The notes under the pieces were generated by a model, which was given only the letters and a program-made list of their open reading frames with translations, had not been told where the DNA came from and did no database searches. Positions 51,271 to 58,620 of a stretch of DNA of 64,000 nucleotides are shown here, piece after piece (positions within the stretch are counted from its first letter, which is position 1; every line of letters starts with the position of its first letter). The translations under genes and the position numbers were made by a program. Source of the stretch: an uncultured Collinsella sp. (GTDB lineage: Bacteria > Actinomycetota > Coriobacteriia > Coriobacteriales > Coriobacteriaceae); the NCBI GenBank assembly GCA_900541055.1, contig UQHZ01000003.1, positions 62,001 to 126,000 on the forward strand. The letters are read 5' to 3'.

Positions 51271-51801
51271 ATGACGGACTCTTTTGAGCAGATTTCCGCA
51301 CATAACGAGGAGCTGGCGCGTGATATTGTCGAGCGCGCGAGCGCTCGGGGCGTGACGGTTTCGACGGCTGAGTCGCTGACGGCGGGTATGATCGCCTCGA
51401 CGATTGCCGATATCCCGGGCGCCTCGGCGGTGCTGCGTGGCGGTGCGGTGACCTATTGCGATGAGATTAAGCATCGTGTTCTTGGTGTTGAGCAGGAGAC
51501 GCTCGACCGCTATACCGCGGTCTCGCATCAGACCGCGCGCGAGATGGCGGTGGGTTCGCTGGAGCTGTACCAGAGCGATATTGCAGTGAGCGCAACGGGT
51601 TATGCCGGCCCCGGCGGTGGCACTGAGGACGATCCGGCGGGCACTTTCTATATTGGCTGGGCGCATCGTTCCGCCGATGGGGGCGTGCCGGTCGTGGACT
51701 CTGTGCGCTGCCACTATGAGGGTGACCGTTCGTGTGTTCGTGCCCATGCGGTCACGGAGGCATTGGGTCGCATTGCCCCTGTGCTCAACTCTATGGAATA
51801 G
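51271..51801 (+). CDS. cinA: Nicotinamide-nucleotide amidohydrolase, CinA C-terminal domain family
   Basis: This protein deamidates nicotinamide mononucleotide to nicotinic acid mononucleotide in NAD recycling. It corresponds to the stand-alone C-terminal domain of CinA (E. coli PncC). The protein of about 176 residues has STAESLTAGMIASTIADIPG with the catalytic Ser and SATGYAGPGGGTEDDPAGT. The N-terminal pyrophosphatase domain of full CinA is absent. An in-frame GTG at 51265 is the alternative start. Its place before recA matches the competence-linked cinA-recA pair of other bacteria, but a terminator separates them here. Confidence 0.9.
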   Translation: MTDSFEQISAHNEELARDIVERASARGVTVSTAESLTAGMIASTIADIPGASAVLRGGAVTYCDEIKHRVLGVEQETLDRYTAVSHQTAREMAVGSLELYQSDIAVSATGYAGPGGGTEDDPAGTFYIGWAHRSADGGVPVVDSVRCHYEGDRSCVRAHAVTEALGRIAPVLNSME

Positions 51802-51808
51802 ACGTGTT

Positions 51809-51834
51809 TTAAGGGGCCTCCGAGCCCCTTAATT
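51809..51834 (+). terminator. Hairpin terminator after cinA
   Basis: TTAAGGGGC (51809-51817) pairs with GCCCCTTAA (51824-51832) with a 6-nt loop and a weak TT tail. It separates cinA from the recA control region. Confidence 0.65.
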
Positions 51835-51907
51835 GTGGAGATAGGGACCTTAGGCTCATTTGGCGTTTGTGCTGGTTTTAGATGTATTTTTGCCTGCCTT
51901 GTTCATA

Positions 51908-51969
51908 TTTGGTTCTTTGTGGTCAAGCATTTGGTCAGTGTTTGGTCGGCGTTTGGTTGGGTTTTGGAA
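51908..51969 (+). promoter_or_regulatory. TTTGGTY direct-repeat array upstream of recA
   Basis: Copies start at 51908 (TTTGGTT), 51918 (TGTGGTC), 51930 (TTTGGTC), 51941 (TTTGGTC), 51952 (TTTGGTT) and 51963 (TTTGGAA). The last four are exactly 11 bp apart, so they present one face of the helix. The array ends 30 bp before the recA -35. The 18-base core at 51941-51958 differs from the comEA copy (23149-23166) at two positions. An isolated TTTGGCG lies at 51859. A regulator is inferred. Confidence 0.7.
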
Positions 51970-51999
51970 AGACCGCCTGCATATGATTGGCCTGAACGG

Positions 52000-52028
52000 T
52001 TGACCACGAACAGCAGTTCGTTTATTAT
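52000..52028 (+). promoter_or_regulatory. recA promoter with LexA (SOS) box in the spacer
   Basis: TTGACC (52000-52005) and TATTAT (52023-52028) are 17 bases apart. The perfect actinobacterial SOS palindrome CGAACAGCAGTTCG (52007-52020) fills the spacer, so LexA would directly block RNA polymerase. Confidence 0.88.
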
Positions 52029-52058
52029 CGATGCAGGTTGTTAAGAGGAGGGCTATTC

Positions 52059-53207
52059 ATGGCCAAGAATTCAGGTCCCGTACGTACCGTTCATGCTCGC
52101 ACGACGGGTAAAGAGCGCGATGAGATGATCGCCACCACCAAGGCCGAGATCGAGAAGAAATTTGGCCAGGGTTCCATCATGAGGTACGGCGACGGTGGCC
52201 CCGAGCTCGAGGTCGAGGCCATTCCCACGGGCGCCCTGGCCCTCGATGCCGCTCTGGGTATCGGCGGTGTGCCGCGCGGCCGTATCGTCGAGATTTACGG
52301 TCCTGAGTCCTCCGGTAAGACGACGCTTTCGCTTGAGATCCTGGCCGAGGCCCAGGCAATGGGTGGCGTTGTGGCATTTATCGATGCCGAGCACGCGCTC
52401 GATCCCACGTATGCCGCGCGCATCGGCGTGGATATCGACGAGGTACTGATTTCCCAGCCCGATACGGGTGAGCAGGCGCTCGAGATCGTTGACATGCTCG
52501 TGCGTTCCGGCGCCATCGATGCCATCGTCGTTGACTCCGTCGCTGCGTTGACCCCGCGTGCCGAGATCGAGGGAGAAATCGGCGACACTACGGTCGGTCT
52601 TCAGGCTCGCCTGATGAGCCAGGCGCTCCGCAAGCTCGCCGGCTCGCTGTCCAAGTCCAACACGACGTGCATCTTCATTAACCAGCTGCGTGAGAAGATC
52701 GGCGTCATGTTCGGCAACCCCGAGACCACGACGGGCGGCCGCGCCCTTAAGTTCTTCTCTTCGGTGCGTATCGACATTCGCCGCATCGACAGCATTAAGC
52801 TTAAGGACGAGGTTATCGGTAACCGCGTGCGCGCCAAGGTCGTTAAGAACAAGGTGGCAGCTCCGTTCCGTTCTGCTGAGTTCGACATCATGTACGGTAC
52901 GGGCATCTCTAAGGAGGGCTCGATTCTGGACATGGCTGTCGAGTGCGGCATTTGCAAGAAGATGGGCTCCTGGTTTGCCTATGGCGAGGACAAGCTCGGC
53001 AACGGTCGCGAGGCCGCCAAGGCGTTCCTGCGCGAACACCCCGATTGCGCCGACGAGATTGAGCATAAGGTCCGCCTTGCCTGCGGACTTGAGTTTGATG
53101 ACGATGCTCCGTCCGAGGTCGAGCTGACCGATCAGCCTGCGCCTGAGGAGTTTGACGAGCTTTACGCCATCGATGGTTCCGCCATGCTCGATGATGACGA
53201 CGAGTAG
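52059..53207 (+). CDS. recA: Recombinase RecA
   Basis: RecA forms the single-stranded DNA filament for homologous recombination and triggers LexA self-cleavage. The 382-residue protein has Walker A GPESSGKTT, FIDAEHALDP, INQLREKIGVMFGNPETTTG (loop L2) and an Asp/Glu-rich C-terminal tail. ATG 52059 follows GAGGAGG by 7 bases. It is controlled by a LexA box in the promoter, and a TTTGGTY array lies further upstream. recX follows after 11 bases. Confidence 0.98.
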   Translation: MAKNSGPVRTVHARTTGKERDEMIATTKAEIEKKFGQGSIMRYGDGGPELEVEAIPTGALALDAALGIGGVPRGRIVEIYGPESSGKTTLSLEILAEAQAMGGVVAFIDAEHALDPTYAARIGVDIDEVLISQPDTGEQALEIVDMLVRSGAIDAIVVDSVAALTPRAEIEGEIGDTTVGLQARLMSQALRKLAGSLSKSNTTCIFINQLREKIGVMFGNPETTTGGRALKFFSSVRIDIRRIDSIKLKDEVIGNRVRAKVVKNKVAAPFRSAEFDIMYGTGISKEGSILDMAVECGICKKMGSWFAYGEDKLGNGREAAKAFLREHPDCADEIEHKVRLACGLEFDDDAPSEVELTDQPAPEEFDELYAIDGSAMLDDDDE

Positions 53208-53218
53208 CGGTTACGCTC

Positions 53219-53911
53219 ATGTCGTATACGGTGACCGAGGCCACGGTCGTTTTTCCCGATAAGAAGGCGGCCTCCTCGTTCTCGAGCGGGTATGCGTCCA
53301 AAAAGCCTTGCGCACATATCGATTGTGAGCTTGAGGGCGGTTTTGAGCGGTCCATTTGGATTCCCGTGCGGGTCGCGCGGCTGTATGTCAAAAACCGCCC
53401 CGATCTTCCCTGTGATTGGGACAACTTTCGTGAGGCGGTGCAGCTCATCGAGCGTAAATGTGCACTTACCATGGTGACCGAGATGCTATCGCGCCGCGAC
53501 CATGCGACGGGTGAGGTCCGTGACAAGCTGGCTCGCTACGGCTTTCACCAGCCCGCGATCGATTTCGCCGTCGAGCGCGCCACCGAGTATCACTTTTTAG
53601 ACGAGAACCGCTTTTGCTCGTACTTTATCGAGGAGCGCAAGCGGCGCGGTTGGGGACAGCGCAAAATCGAGACCGAGCTCAAGCGCCGTCATGTCGCGCT
53701 CGATGACATTCCCGGTTATCCCGAGGATTATTTTGCCGTCGAAGACGATTTGGCGCGTGCGTCAGCCCTGCTCGCCAAGCGGCGTGTTCCAGAGACGCGC
53801 GCATTCGAAAAACTGGTTCGGTTTTTGATGGGCAAGGGCTTCTCGTATCACGTCGCCGCCGATGCCGTTAAGGCACGTCTCGATGCCGAACGCGAGGAAT
53901 GTGCGGTTTAG
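53219..53911 (+). CDS. recX: Regulatory protein RecX
   Basis: RecX binds and restrains RecA filaments. The 230-residue helical protein has LSRRDHATGEVRDKLARYGF, then YHFLDENRFCSYFIEERKR and RGWGQRKIETELKRR, the repeated three-helix units of the family. The first 75 residues are an extra beta-rich-looking segment, as in longer Gram-positive RecX proteins. It is co-transcribed with recA. Confidence 0.9.
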   Translation: MSYTVTEATVVFPDKKAASSFSSGYASKKPCAHIDCELEGGFERSIWIPVRVARLYVKNRPDLPCDWDNFREAVQLIERKCALTMVTEMLSRRDHATGEVRDKLARYGFHQPAIDFAVERATEYHFLDENRFCSYFIEERKRRGWGQRKIETELKRRHVALDDIPGYPEDYFAVEDDLARASALLAKRRVPETRAFEKLVRFLMGKGFSYHVAADAVKARLDAEREECAV

Positions 53912-53925
53912 GCGTATGCGTTTTG

Positions 53926-53971
53926 TGGCCCTGCCGTTCACCGTGTTTTAGCCGCCGTGCCGGGGCCATTT
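53926..53971 (+). terminator. Possible terminator after recX
   Basis: TGGCCC (53926-53931) pairs with GGGCCA (53963-53968) across a GC-rich loop, followed by TTTATTTG. The stem is short. Confidence 0.4.
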
Positions 53972-53973
53972 AT

Positions 53974-54002
53974 TTGACAGTTGTTGTGGTTCAACGTACG
54001 AT
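53974..54002 (+). promoter_or_regulatory. Promoter of the rny operon
   Basis: TTGACA (53974-53979), a 17-base spacer, and TACGAT (53997-54002) form a near-consensus sigma-A type promoter. It leaves a leader of about 160 bases before rny. Confidence 0.75.
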
Positions 54003-54107
54003 AAACACTGTCATTTGCTTTGTGATATGTGCTCATCTGTGATGAGTTTGTTTATTTGTTTATCTGTATCCGACCCGCATAAGCTGCGCCCATATTACTC
54101 AAATGTC

Positions 54108-54137
54108 GCGAGCCGTTCGTAAGGACGGTTCGCTTTG
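54108..54137 (+). terminator. Terminator-like hairpin in the rny leader
   Basis: GCGAGCCGT (54108-54116) pairs with ACGGTTCGC (54125-54133) with one G-U, then TTTGTTG. An earlier CTCATC-TGT-GATGAG hairpin lies upstream in the same leader. It may attenuate rny or end a short leader RNA. Confidence 0.55.
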
Positions 54138-54168
54138 TTGTGTAACGAATCCATAAAAAGGAGTGAGC

Positions 54169-55719
54169 ATGCCTATCATCGCAGCGCTCGTTGGCATCGT
54201 TTTGGGTGCCATCGCCGCCATTGCCTACATGCGCACCGCCAAGCAGGGTAGTCTTCACGAGGCCGACGAAAAGATCCAGTCGGCACACGCACAGGCTGAG
54301 TCCCTGATCGGTGATGCTAAGCGTCAGGCCGAGACCCTCAAAAAAGAGGCTCTGCTCGAGGCTAAAGAGGAGATCATCAAGAACAAGCAGGCCGCCGAGG
54401 CCGAGGACAAGCAGCGTAAGAGCGAGATTCGTACGCTCGAGAACCGTGTGATGCAGCGCGAGGAGTCCCTTGATCGCCGAAACGACGCTCTCGACAAGCG
54501 TGAGCACCAGCTGTCCAGCCAGGCCGGTCAGGTCGAGAAGCGCTCCCGCGAGCTTGAGGAGCTCTGCGCCAAGCAGACCTCCGAGCTCGAGCGTATCGCC
54601 GACCTGACCCGTGAGGACGCCCACAAGGAGCTCCTCGATAAGGTTCGCGGCGAGGTCACCCACGAGGCTGCCACGATCATTCGCGAGTCCGAGCAGCAGG
54701 TTCGCGCCGAGTGCCACAAGACCGCCCAGGAGATTCTGTCCCTGGCGATTCAGCGCTGCGCTGCCGACCACACAGCCGAGGTCACCGTTACCTCCGTGCA
54801 CATTCCCTCTGATGACCTCAAGGGCCGTATCATCGGTCGCGAGGGTCGCAACATCCGGACCTTCGAGCAGGTTTCCGGCGTCAACCTCGTGATCGACGAC
54901 ACGCCTGAGACCGTCGTTCTTTCGAGCTTCGACCCGGTCCGTCGTGAGACCGCCCGTGTTGCCCTCGAGAACCTCATCGCCGACGGCCGCATTCACCCCG
55001 CCCGCATTGAGGAGATGTATCACAAGGCTGCCGACCTGGTTCAGCAGCGCGTGCGCGAGGCTGGCGAGCAGGCTGCCTTTGATACCGGTATCCACGACCT
55101 GCACCCCGAGATCGTCAAGACCCTTGGTGCCCTGCGCTACCGTACCTCGTTTGGTCAGAATGTGCTTCAGCACTCCCTCGAGGTTTCCGATCTGTGCGGC
55201 GTGATGGCTTCCGAGCTTGGCCTGGACGTTGTGACCGCTAAGCGCGCCGGCCTGCTGCACGACCTGGGCAAGGCAATCGACCACGACGTCGAGGGCCCGC
55301 ATGCCGTCATCGGCGCCGAGCTTGCCCGCCGTTATGGCGAGAAGCCCGTTATCGTTCACGCTATCGAGGCTCACCATGCCGATGTCGACCCCAACACGGT
55401 GCTCGATGTCCTGGTACAGGCCGCCGATGCCGTCTCCGCCTCTCGCCCCGGTGCCCGTCGCGAGTCTGCCGAGAACTACATCAAGCGTCTTGAGAAGCTC
55501 GAGGAGATTGCCAACTCCCATGAAGGCGTCGAGCGTACCTATGCCATGCAGGCTGGTCGCGAGGTCCACGTCATGGTTCAGCCGGACAAGATCTCCGATG
55601 CCCAGTCCACGGTCCTGGCTCACGATATCGCCCATCAGATCGAGGAAGAGATGGAGTATCCCGGTCAGGTGCGCGTTGTCGTGATTCGCGAGAGCCGCGC
55701 TGTCGATATCGCTAAATAA
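54169..55719 (+). CDS. rny: Ribonuclease Y
   Basis: RNase Y is the membrane-anchored endoribonuclease that starts mRNA decay in many Gram-positives. The 516-residue protein has an N-terminal membrane helix (about 2-22) and a long Lys/Glu coiled coil (25-200). A KH domain has GRIIGREGRNIRTFEQ, and an HD domain has VLQHSLEVSDLCG and LLHDLGKAIDHD. ATG 54169 has AAAGGAG 6 bases upstream; the in-frame GTG at 54163 is too close to it. It is followed directly by a GHKL ATPase and spoVS. Confidence 0.95.
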   Translation: MPIIAALVGIVLGAIAAIAYMRTAKQGSLHEADEKIQSAHAQAESLIGDAKRQAETLKKEALLEAKEEIIKNKQAAEAEDKQRKSEIRTLENRVMQREESLDRRNDALDKREHQLSSQAGQVEKRSRELEELCAKQTSELERIADLTREDAHKELLDKVRGEVTHEAATIIRESEQQVRAECHKTAQEILSLAIQRCAADHTAEVTVTSVHIPSDDLKGRIIGREGRNIRTFEQVSGVNLVIDDTPETVVLSSFDPVRRETARVALENLIADGRIHPARIEEMYHKAADLVQQRVREAGEQAAFDTGIHDLHPEIVKTLGALRYRTSFGQNVLQHSLEVSDLCGVMASELGLDVVTAKRAGLLHDLGKAIDHDVEGPHAVIGAELARRYGEKPVIVHAIEAHHADVDPNTVLDVLVQAADAVSASRPGARRESAENYIKRLEKLEEIANSHEGVERTYAMQAGREVHVMVQPDKISDAQSTVLAHDIAHQIEEEMEYPGQVRVVVIRESRAVDIAK

Positions 55720-55720
55720 C

Positions 55721-56806
55721 ATGAGCGACGCGAACGAGCTCATCTCATTTATCGCGTCGATGTCGGGGGAGGGCAACCTTCGCGTCGAGGAGAACCTTGG
55801 CGAGGGGTATGTCCGCCTCCGCGTTTCGGAGGCCGAGCGGCGCCAGGCAAAGCACGACATTCAGCATGTCGAGGATATCGTCATCGAAATGCTTCGTAAT
55901 GCTCGCGATGCTGGCGCCGACAAAGTCTATCTCGCCACGACCAAGGAAGATGGCGTCCGCACGCTTGTCTTTCTGGATAACGGTTCGGGCGTTCCGCAGG
56001 ATATGCAAGAGCGAATCTTCGATGCTCGCGTTACCTCCAAGCTCGAGAGCATGAAGATGGACCGTTGGGGCGTTCACGGTCGTGGCATGGCATTGTTTTC
56101 GATCAAGCAGAACACCGACGAGGCCCGTGTGGTCACGTCCGGCGTCGATCTTGGTTCAGCCTTTAAGGTGAGCGTTGCAGCCGACCGCCTCAGCGAGCGT
56201 GCCGATCAGTCCAGCTGGCCCCAGGCCGTCAAGGATGAGGACGGACGTTATGTCTGTGCTCGCGGCCCGCATAGTATTATTCGCGCTGCCTGTGAGTTTG
56301 CGCTCGAGGAGTTGCGTGGTTGCGATGTCTATCTTGGTTCTCCGTCTGAGATTGCCGCGACCCTTTATGCTCAGGCGTCAAGTCGGCTCGATACGTCGCG
56401 TCTCCTGTTCATTGATGACGAGAGCGAGCTTCCGGTTGTCGATCGTTTAGGCCTTGCCTCTGATGCCGAGGACTTTATTCGTATCTGCTCGGGTTTGGGT
56501 CTTGAGATGTCCGAGCGCACGGCACATCGCATTTTGGCAGGGCAGATTAAGCCCGTTCGCGGTGTGACCGCGCGTCTGCTGCGCGAGCGTGATTCGTCCT
56601 CGCATGCGCCGGCTCCTGTCGATCTCGCGAAGGATCGTCGCGGGCTTCGTATTGCCAAGGATGACATGGCACAGTTTTCGCGTGCTGTGGAGCGCGACTT
56701 TAATGACCTTGCCGCCCGGTACTATCTCAACCTTTGCGGCGACCCAAAGATTCGCGTTTCGCGTGATCGAATCACTGTGACCTTCGATCTTGCCAAAGAG
56801 GAATAG
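55721..56806 (+). CDS. GHKL (HSP90/histidine-kinase-like) ATP-binding protein
   Basis: This 361-residue protein has a clear GHKL ATPase domain at about 40-190: N box EMLRNARDAGAD (E56, N60), G1 box DNGSGVPQ (86-93), and a lid-like GVHGRGMALF (117-126). The C-terminal half is not recognised. There is no membrane helix, no dimerisation/His-phosphotransfer signature, and no MutL or gyrase domain, so it is neither a normal sensor kinase nor a topoisomerase. It begins 1 base after rny with no ribosome binding site of its own, so translation is probably coupled. In Bacillus the matching slot between rny and spoVS is held by ymdB, a phosphodiesterase. Confidence 0.8.
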   Translation: MSDANELISFIASMSGEGNLRVEENLGEGYVRLRVSEAERRQAKHDIQHVEDIVIEMLRNARDAGADKVYLATTKEDGVRTLVFLDNGSGVPQDMQERIFDARVTSKLESMKMDRWGVHGRGMALFSIKQNTDEARVVTSGVDLGSAFKVSVAADRLSERADQSSWPQAVKDEDGRYVCARGPHSIIRAACEFALEELRGCDVYLGSPSEIAATLYAQASSRLDTSRLLFIDDESELPVVDRLGLASDAEDFIRICSGLGLEMSERTAHRILAGQIKPVRGVTARLLRERDSSSHAPAPVDLAKDRRGLRIAKDDMAQFSRAVERDFNDLAARYYLNLCGDPKIRVSRDRITVTFDLAKEE

Positions 56807-56880
56807 TGCCTTTACCGAGTCCACTCGGTACGATACAGTTATTGCAGTTAAAACGTACTTTTAAACGCAGGAGTTTCTTC

Positions 56881-57198
56881 ATGGATTGCCTGAAGGTATC
56901 AAGCAAATCATCGCCCGCGTCCGTTGCCGGCGCCATCGCCGGCATGGTCAAGGATGGTGTGCCCGTCAACATTCAGTGTGTCGGCGCCGGTGCGGTCAAC
57001 CAGGCCATAAAGGCCGTGGCTATCGCGCGCGGTTTTTTGATTCCAACCGGTTTTGATATTTCCTGCGCGCCCGTGTTCTCCGACATCCTTATTAACGGGG
57101 AGTCGCGCACGGCCATCCGTCTTTCTATTTACGTTCACCAGATCAATCGAGCTGCTATGGATAACGTCGTCATGGATGATGTTAAGCCTGTGGCATAG
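56881..57198 (+). CDS. spoVS: Stage V sporulation protein S family (Alba-like)
   Basis: SpoVS is a small Alba-fold nucleic-acid-binding-like protein found in spore formers and also in many non-spore-formers. The 105-residue product has LKVSSKSSPASVAGAIAGMV, VGAGAVNQAIKAVAIARGFL and SRTAIRLSIYV, all highly conserved. ATG 56881 follows GCAGGAG by 6 bases. A small palindrome ACCGAG-TCCA-CTCGGT lies about 55 bases upstream. This organism is not expected to sporulate, so the role is unknown, possibly RNA-linked given rny. Confidence 0.93.
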   Translation: MDCLKVSSKSSPASVAGAIAGMVKDGVPVNIQCVGAGAVNQAIKAVAIARGFLIPTGFDISCAPVFSDILINGESRTAIRLSIYVHQINRAAMDNVVMDDVKPVA

Positions 57199-57243
57199 CT
57201 TCTGCTTGCCTCGATTCGCCCCCCCTCTCCATCGTTAGGACTT

Positions 57244-58620
57244 ATGCACATGGACCAGCGTTCCGTACGCGATATTCTTGCCGGTAAAACCTACTTTATC
57301 CGCACCTTTGGCTGCCAGATGAATCAGCACGACTCTGAGCGCGTGAGCGGTCTGCTCGATTCGTATGGTTGCCTCATGGCGCTCGATCCCGAGCATGCCG
57401 ATATTGTTGTCTTCATGACATGCTGCGTGCGCGAGGCCGCCGATACTCGCCTGTACGGTCAGTGCAACTCTTGTAAGAGCCTCCCGCCCTCACCCTCGGG
57501 CGAGCGTGTGGTTGCCGTTGGTGGTTGCATCGCGCAGCGCGATGGCGAGGGCCTGCTCACCAACGTCGATAACGTCAATGTCATCTTTGGTACGCATTCC
57601 ATCGCACATGTGGCCGAGCTCATTGCCGAGGCGTTCCTTGATGGCAAGCGTCATATCCGCACCAATGAGCATGAGGATACGGATGCCATGAGCATGCCGT
57701 GGCATCGCGAGACCCAGTATCACGCCTGGGTGCCCATTATGACGGGCTGCAATAATTTCTGTACCTATTGCATCGTGCCGTACGTGCGCGGTCGCGAAAA
57801 GAGCCGCCCCTTCGAGGAAATTGTCGACGAGGTGACCGGTTTGGTGCGCCAGGGCGTGCGCGAGATTACGCTGCTGGGCCAAAACGTTAACTCATATGGT
57901 CGCGATCTGTTTGGCAAGCCGCGTTTTGCCGATCTGCTGCGTGCCGTGGGCGATACGGGTGTGGAGCGCATCTTCTTTACCTCTTCTCATCCTAAGGATC
58001 TGCTGCCCGAGACCATCGACGCCATGGCCGAGACGCCCGCCGTCATGCCGCAGCTTCACTTGGCCGTTCAGTCGGGCTCCACGCGTATCCTCAAAGAGAT
58101 GAATCGCCGTTATACACGCGAGGACTATCTGGGCCTGGTCGATCGCATTCGCAACCGCATGCCCGATATCGCGCTCTCGACCGATATTATCGTTGGCTTC
58201 CCGGGCGAGACTGAAGAGGACTTTGAGCAGACGCTCTCACTTGCCGAGACGGTCCGCTATGCTCAGGCCTATACCTTCATCTATTCCAAGCGCGCCGGTA
58301 CCCCGGCCGCAGAGATTGACGATCCTGCGCCGCATGAGGTTATTCTCGAGCGTTTCAACCGCCTGGTTAAGGTTATCGAGACTACGGCACACGAGTATAA
58401 CCAGGGTGAGCTTCATACTGTGGTGCCGGCGCTCATTGAGGGAACGAGTAAAAAGAACGACGCGGTCCTGCTGGGCAAGAGTCCCAAGAATCAGACCGTG
58501 CATGCGCCTATCCCCGAGGGTTACAGCATCGATCAGCTTGTTGGCAAGATCATTGATGTTGACGTTGACGTTGCCAAGACCTGGTATTTATCCGGCTCCG
58601 TTGTGGGCGAGCCGCGCTAA
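57244..58620 (+). CDS. miaB: tRNA-2-methylthio-N6-dimethylallyladenosine synthase
   Basis: MiaB methylthiolates i6A37 in tRNA made by MiaA. The 458-residue protein has N-terminal cluster cysteines in TFGCQMNQHDSE, MTCCVREAAD and VGGCIAQRDG. The radical SAM motif is CNNFCTYCIVPYVRGRE, followed by a TRAM domain. An ATG at 57250 is an equally possible start given TTAGGA at 57235-57240. miaA follows with a 1-base overlap, so the two sequential enzymes are made together. Confidence 0.95.
   Translation: MHMDQRSVRDILAGKTYFIRTFGCQMNQHDSERVSGLLDSYGCLMALDPEHADIVVFMTCCVREAADTRLYGQCNSCKSLPPSPSGERVVAVGGCIAQRDGEGLLTNVDNVNVIFGTHSIAHVAELIAEAFLDGKRHIRTNEHEDTDAMSMPWHRETQYHAWVPIMTGCNNFCTYCIVPYVRGREKSRPFEEIVDEVTGLVRQGVREITLLGQNVNSYGRDLFGKPRFADLLRAVGDTGVERIFFTSSHPKDLLPETIDAMAETPAVMPQLHLAVQSGSTRILKEMNRRYTREDYLGLVDRIRNRMPDIALSTDIIVGFPGETEEDFEQTLSLAETVRYAQAYTFIYSKRAGTPAAEIDDPAPHEVILERFNRLVKVIETTAHEYNQGELHTVVPALIEGTSKKNDAVLLGKSPKNQTVHAPIPEGYSIDQLVGKIIDVDVDVAKTWYLSGSVVGEPR

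Noticed and set aside
48706..51747. 1013-codon open frame on the minus strand opposite yajQ, rimO and pgsA
   Set aside because: It spans three convincing plus-strand genes and their gaps, and its His/Asp/Arg/Gly-rich product resembles no protein; it arises from codon bias in high-GC DNA.
56881..57198. Evidence for endospore formation from spoVS
   Set aside because: SpoVS homologues are common in non-sporulating bacteria and no other sporulation gene is in the window.
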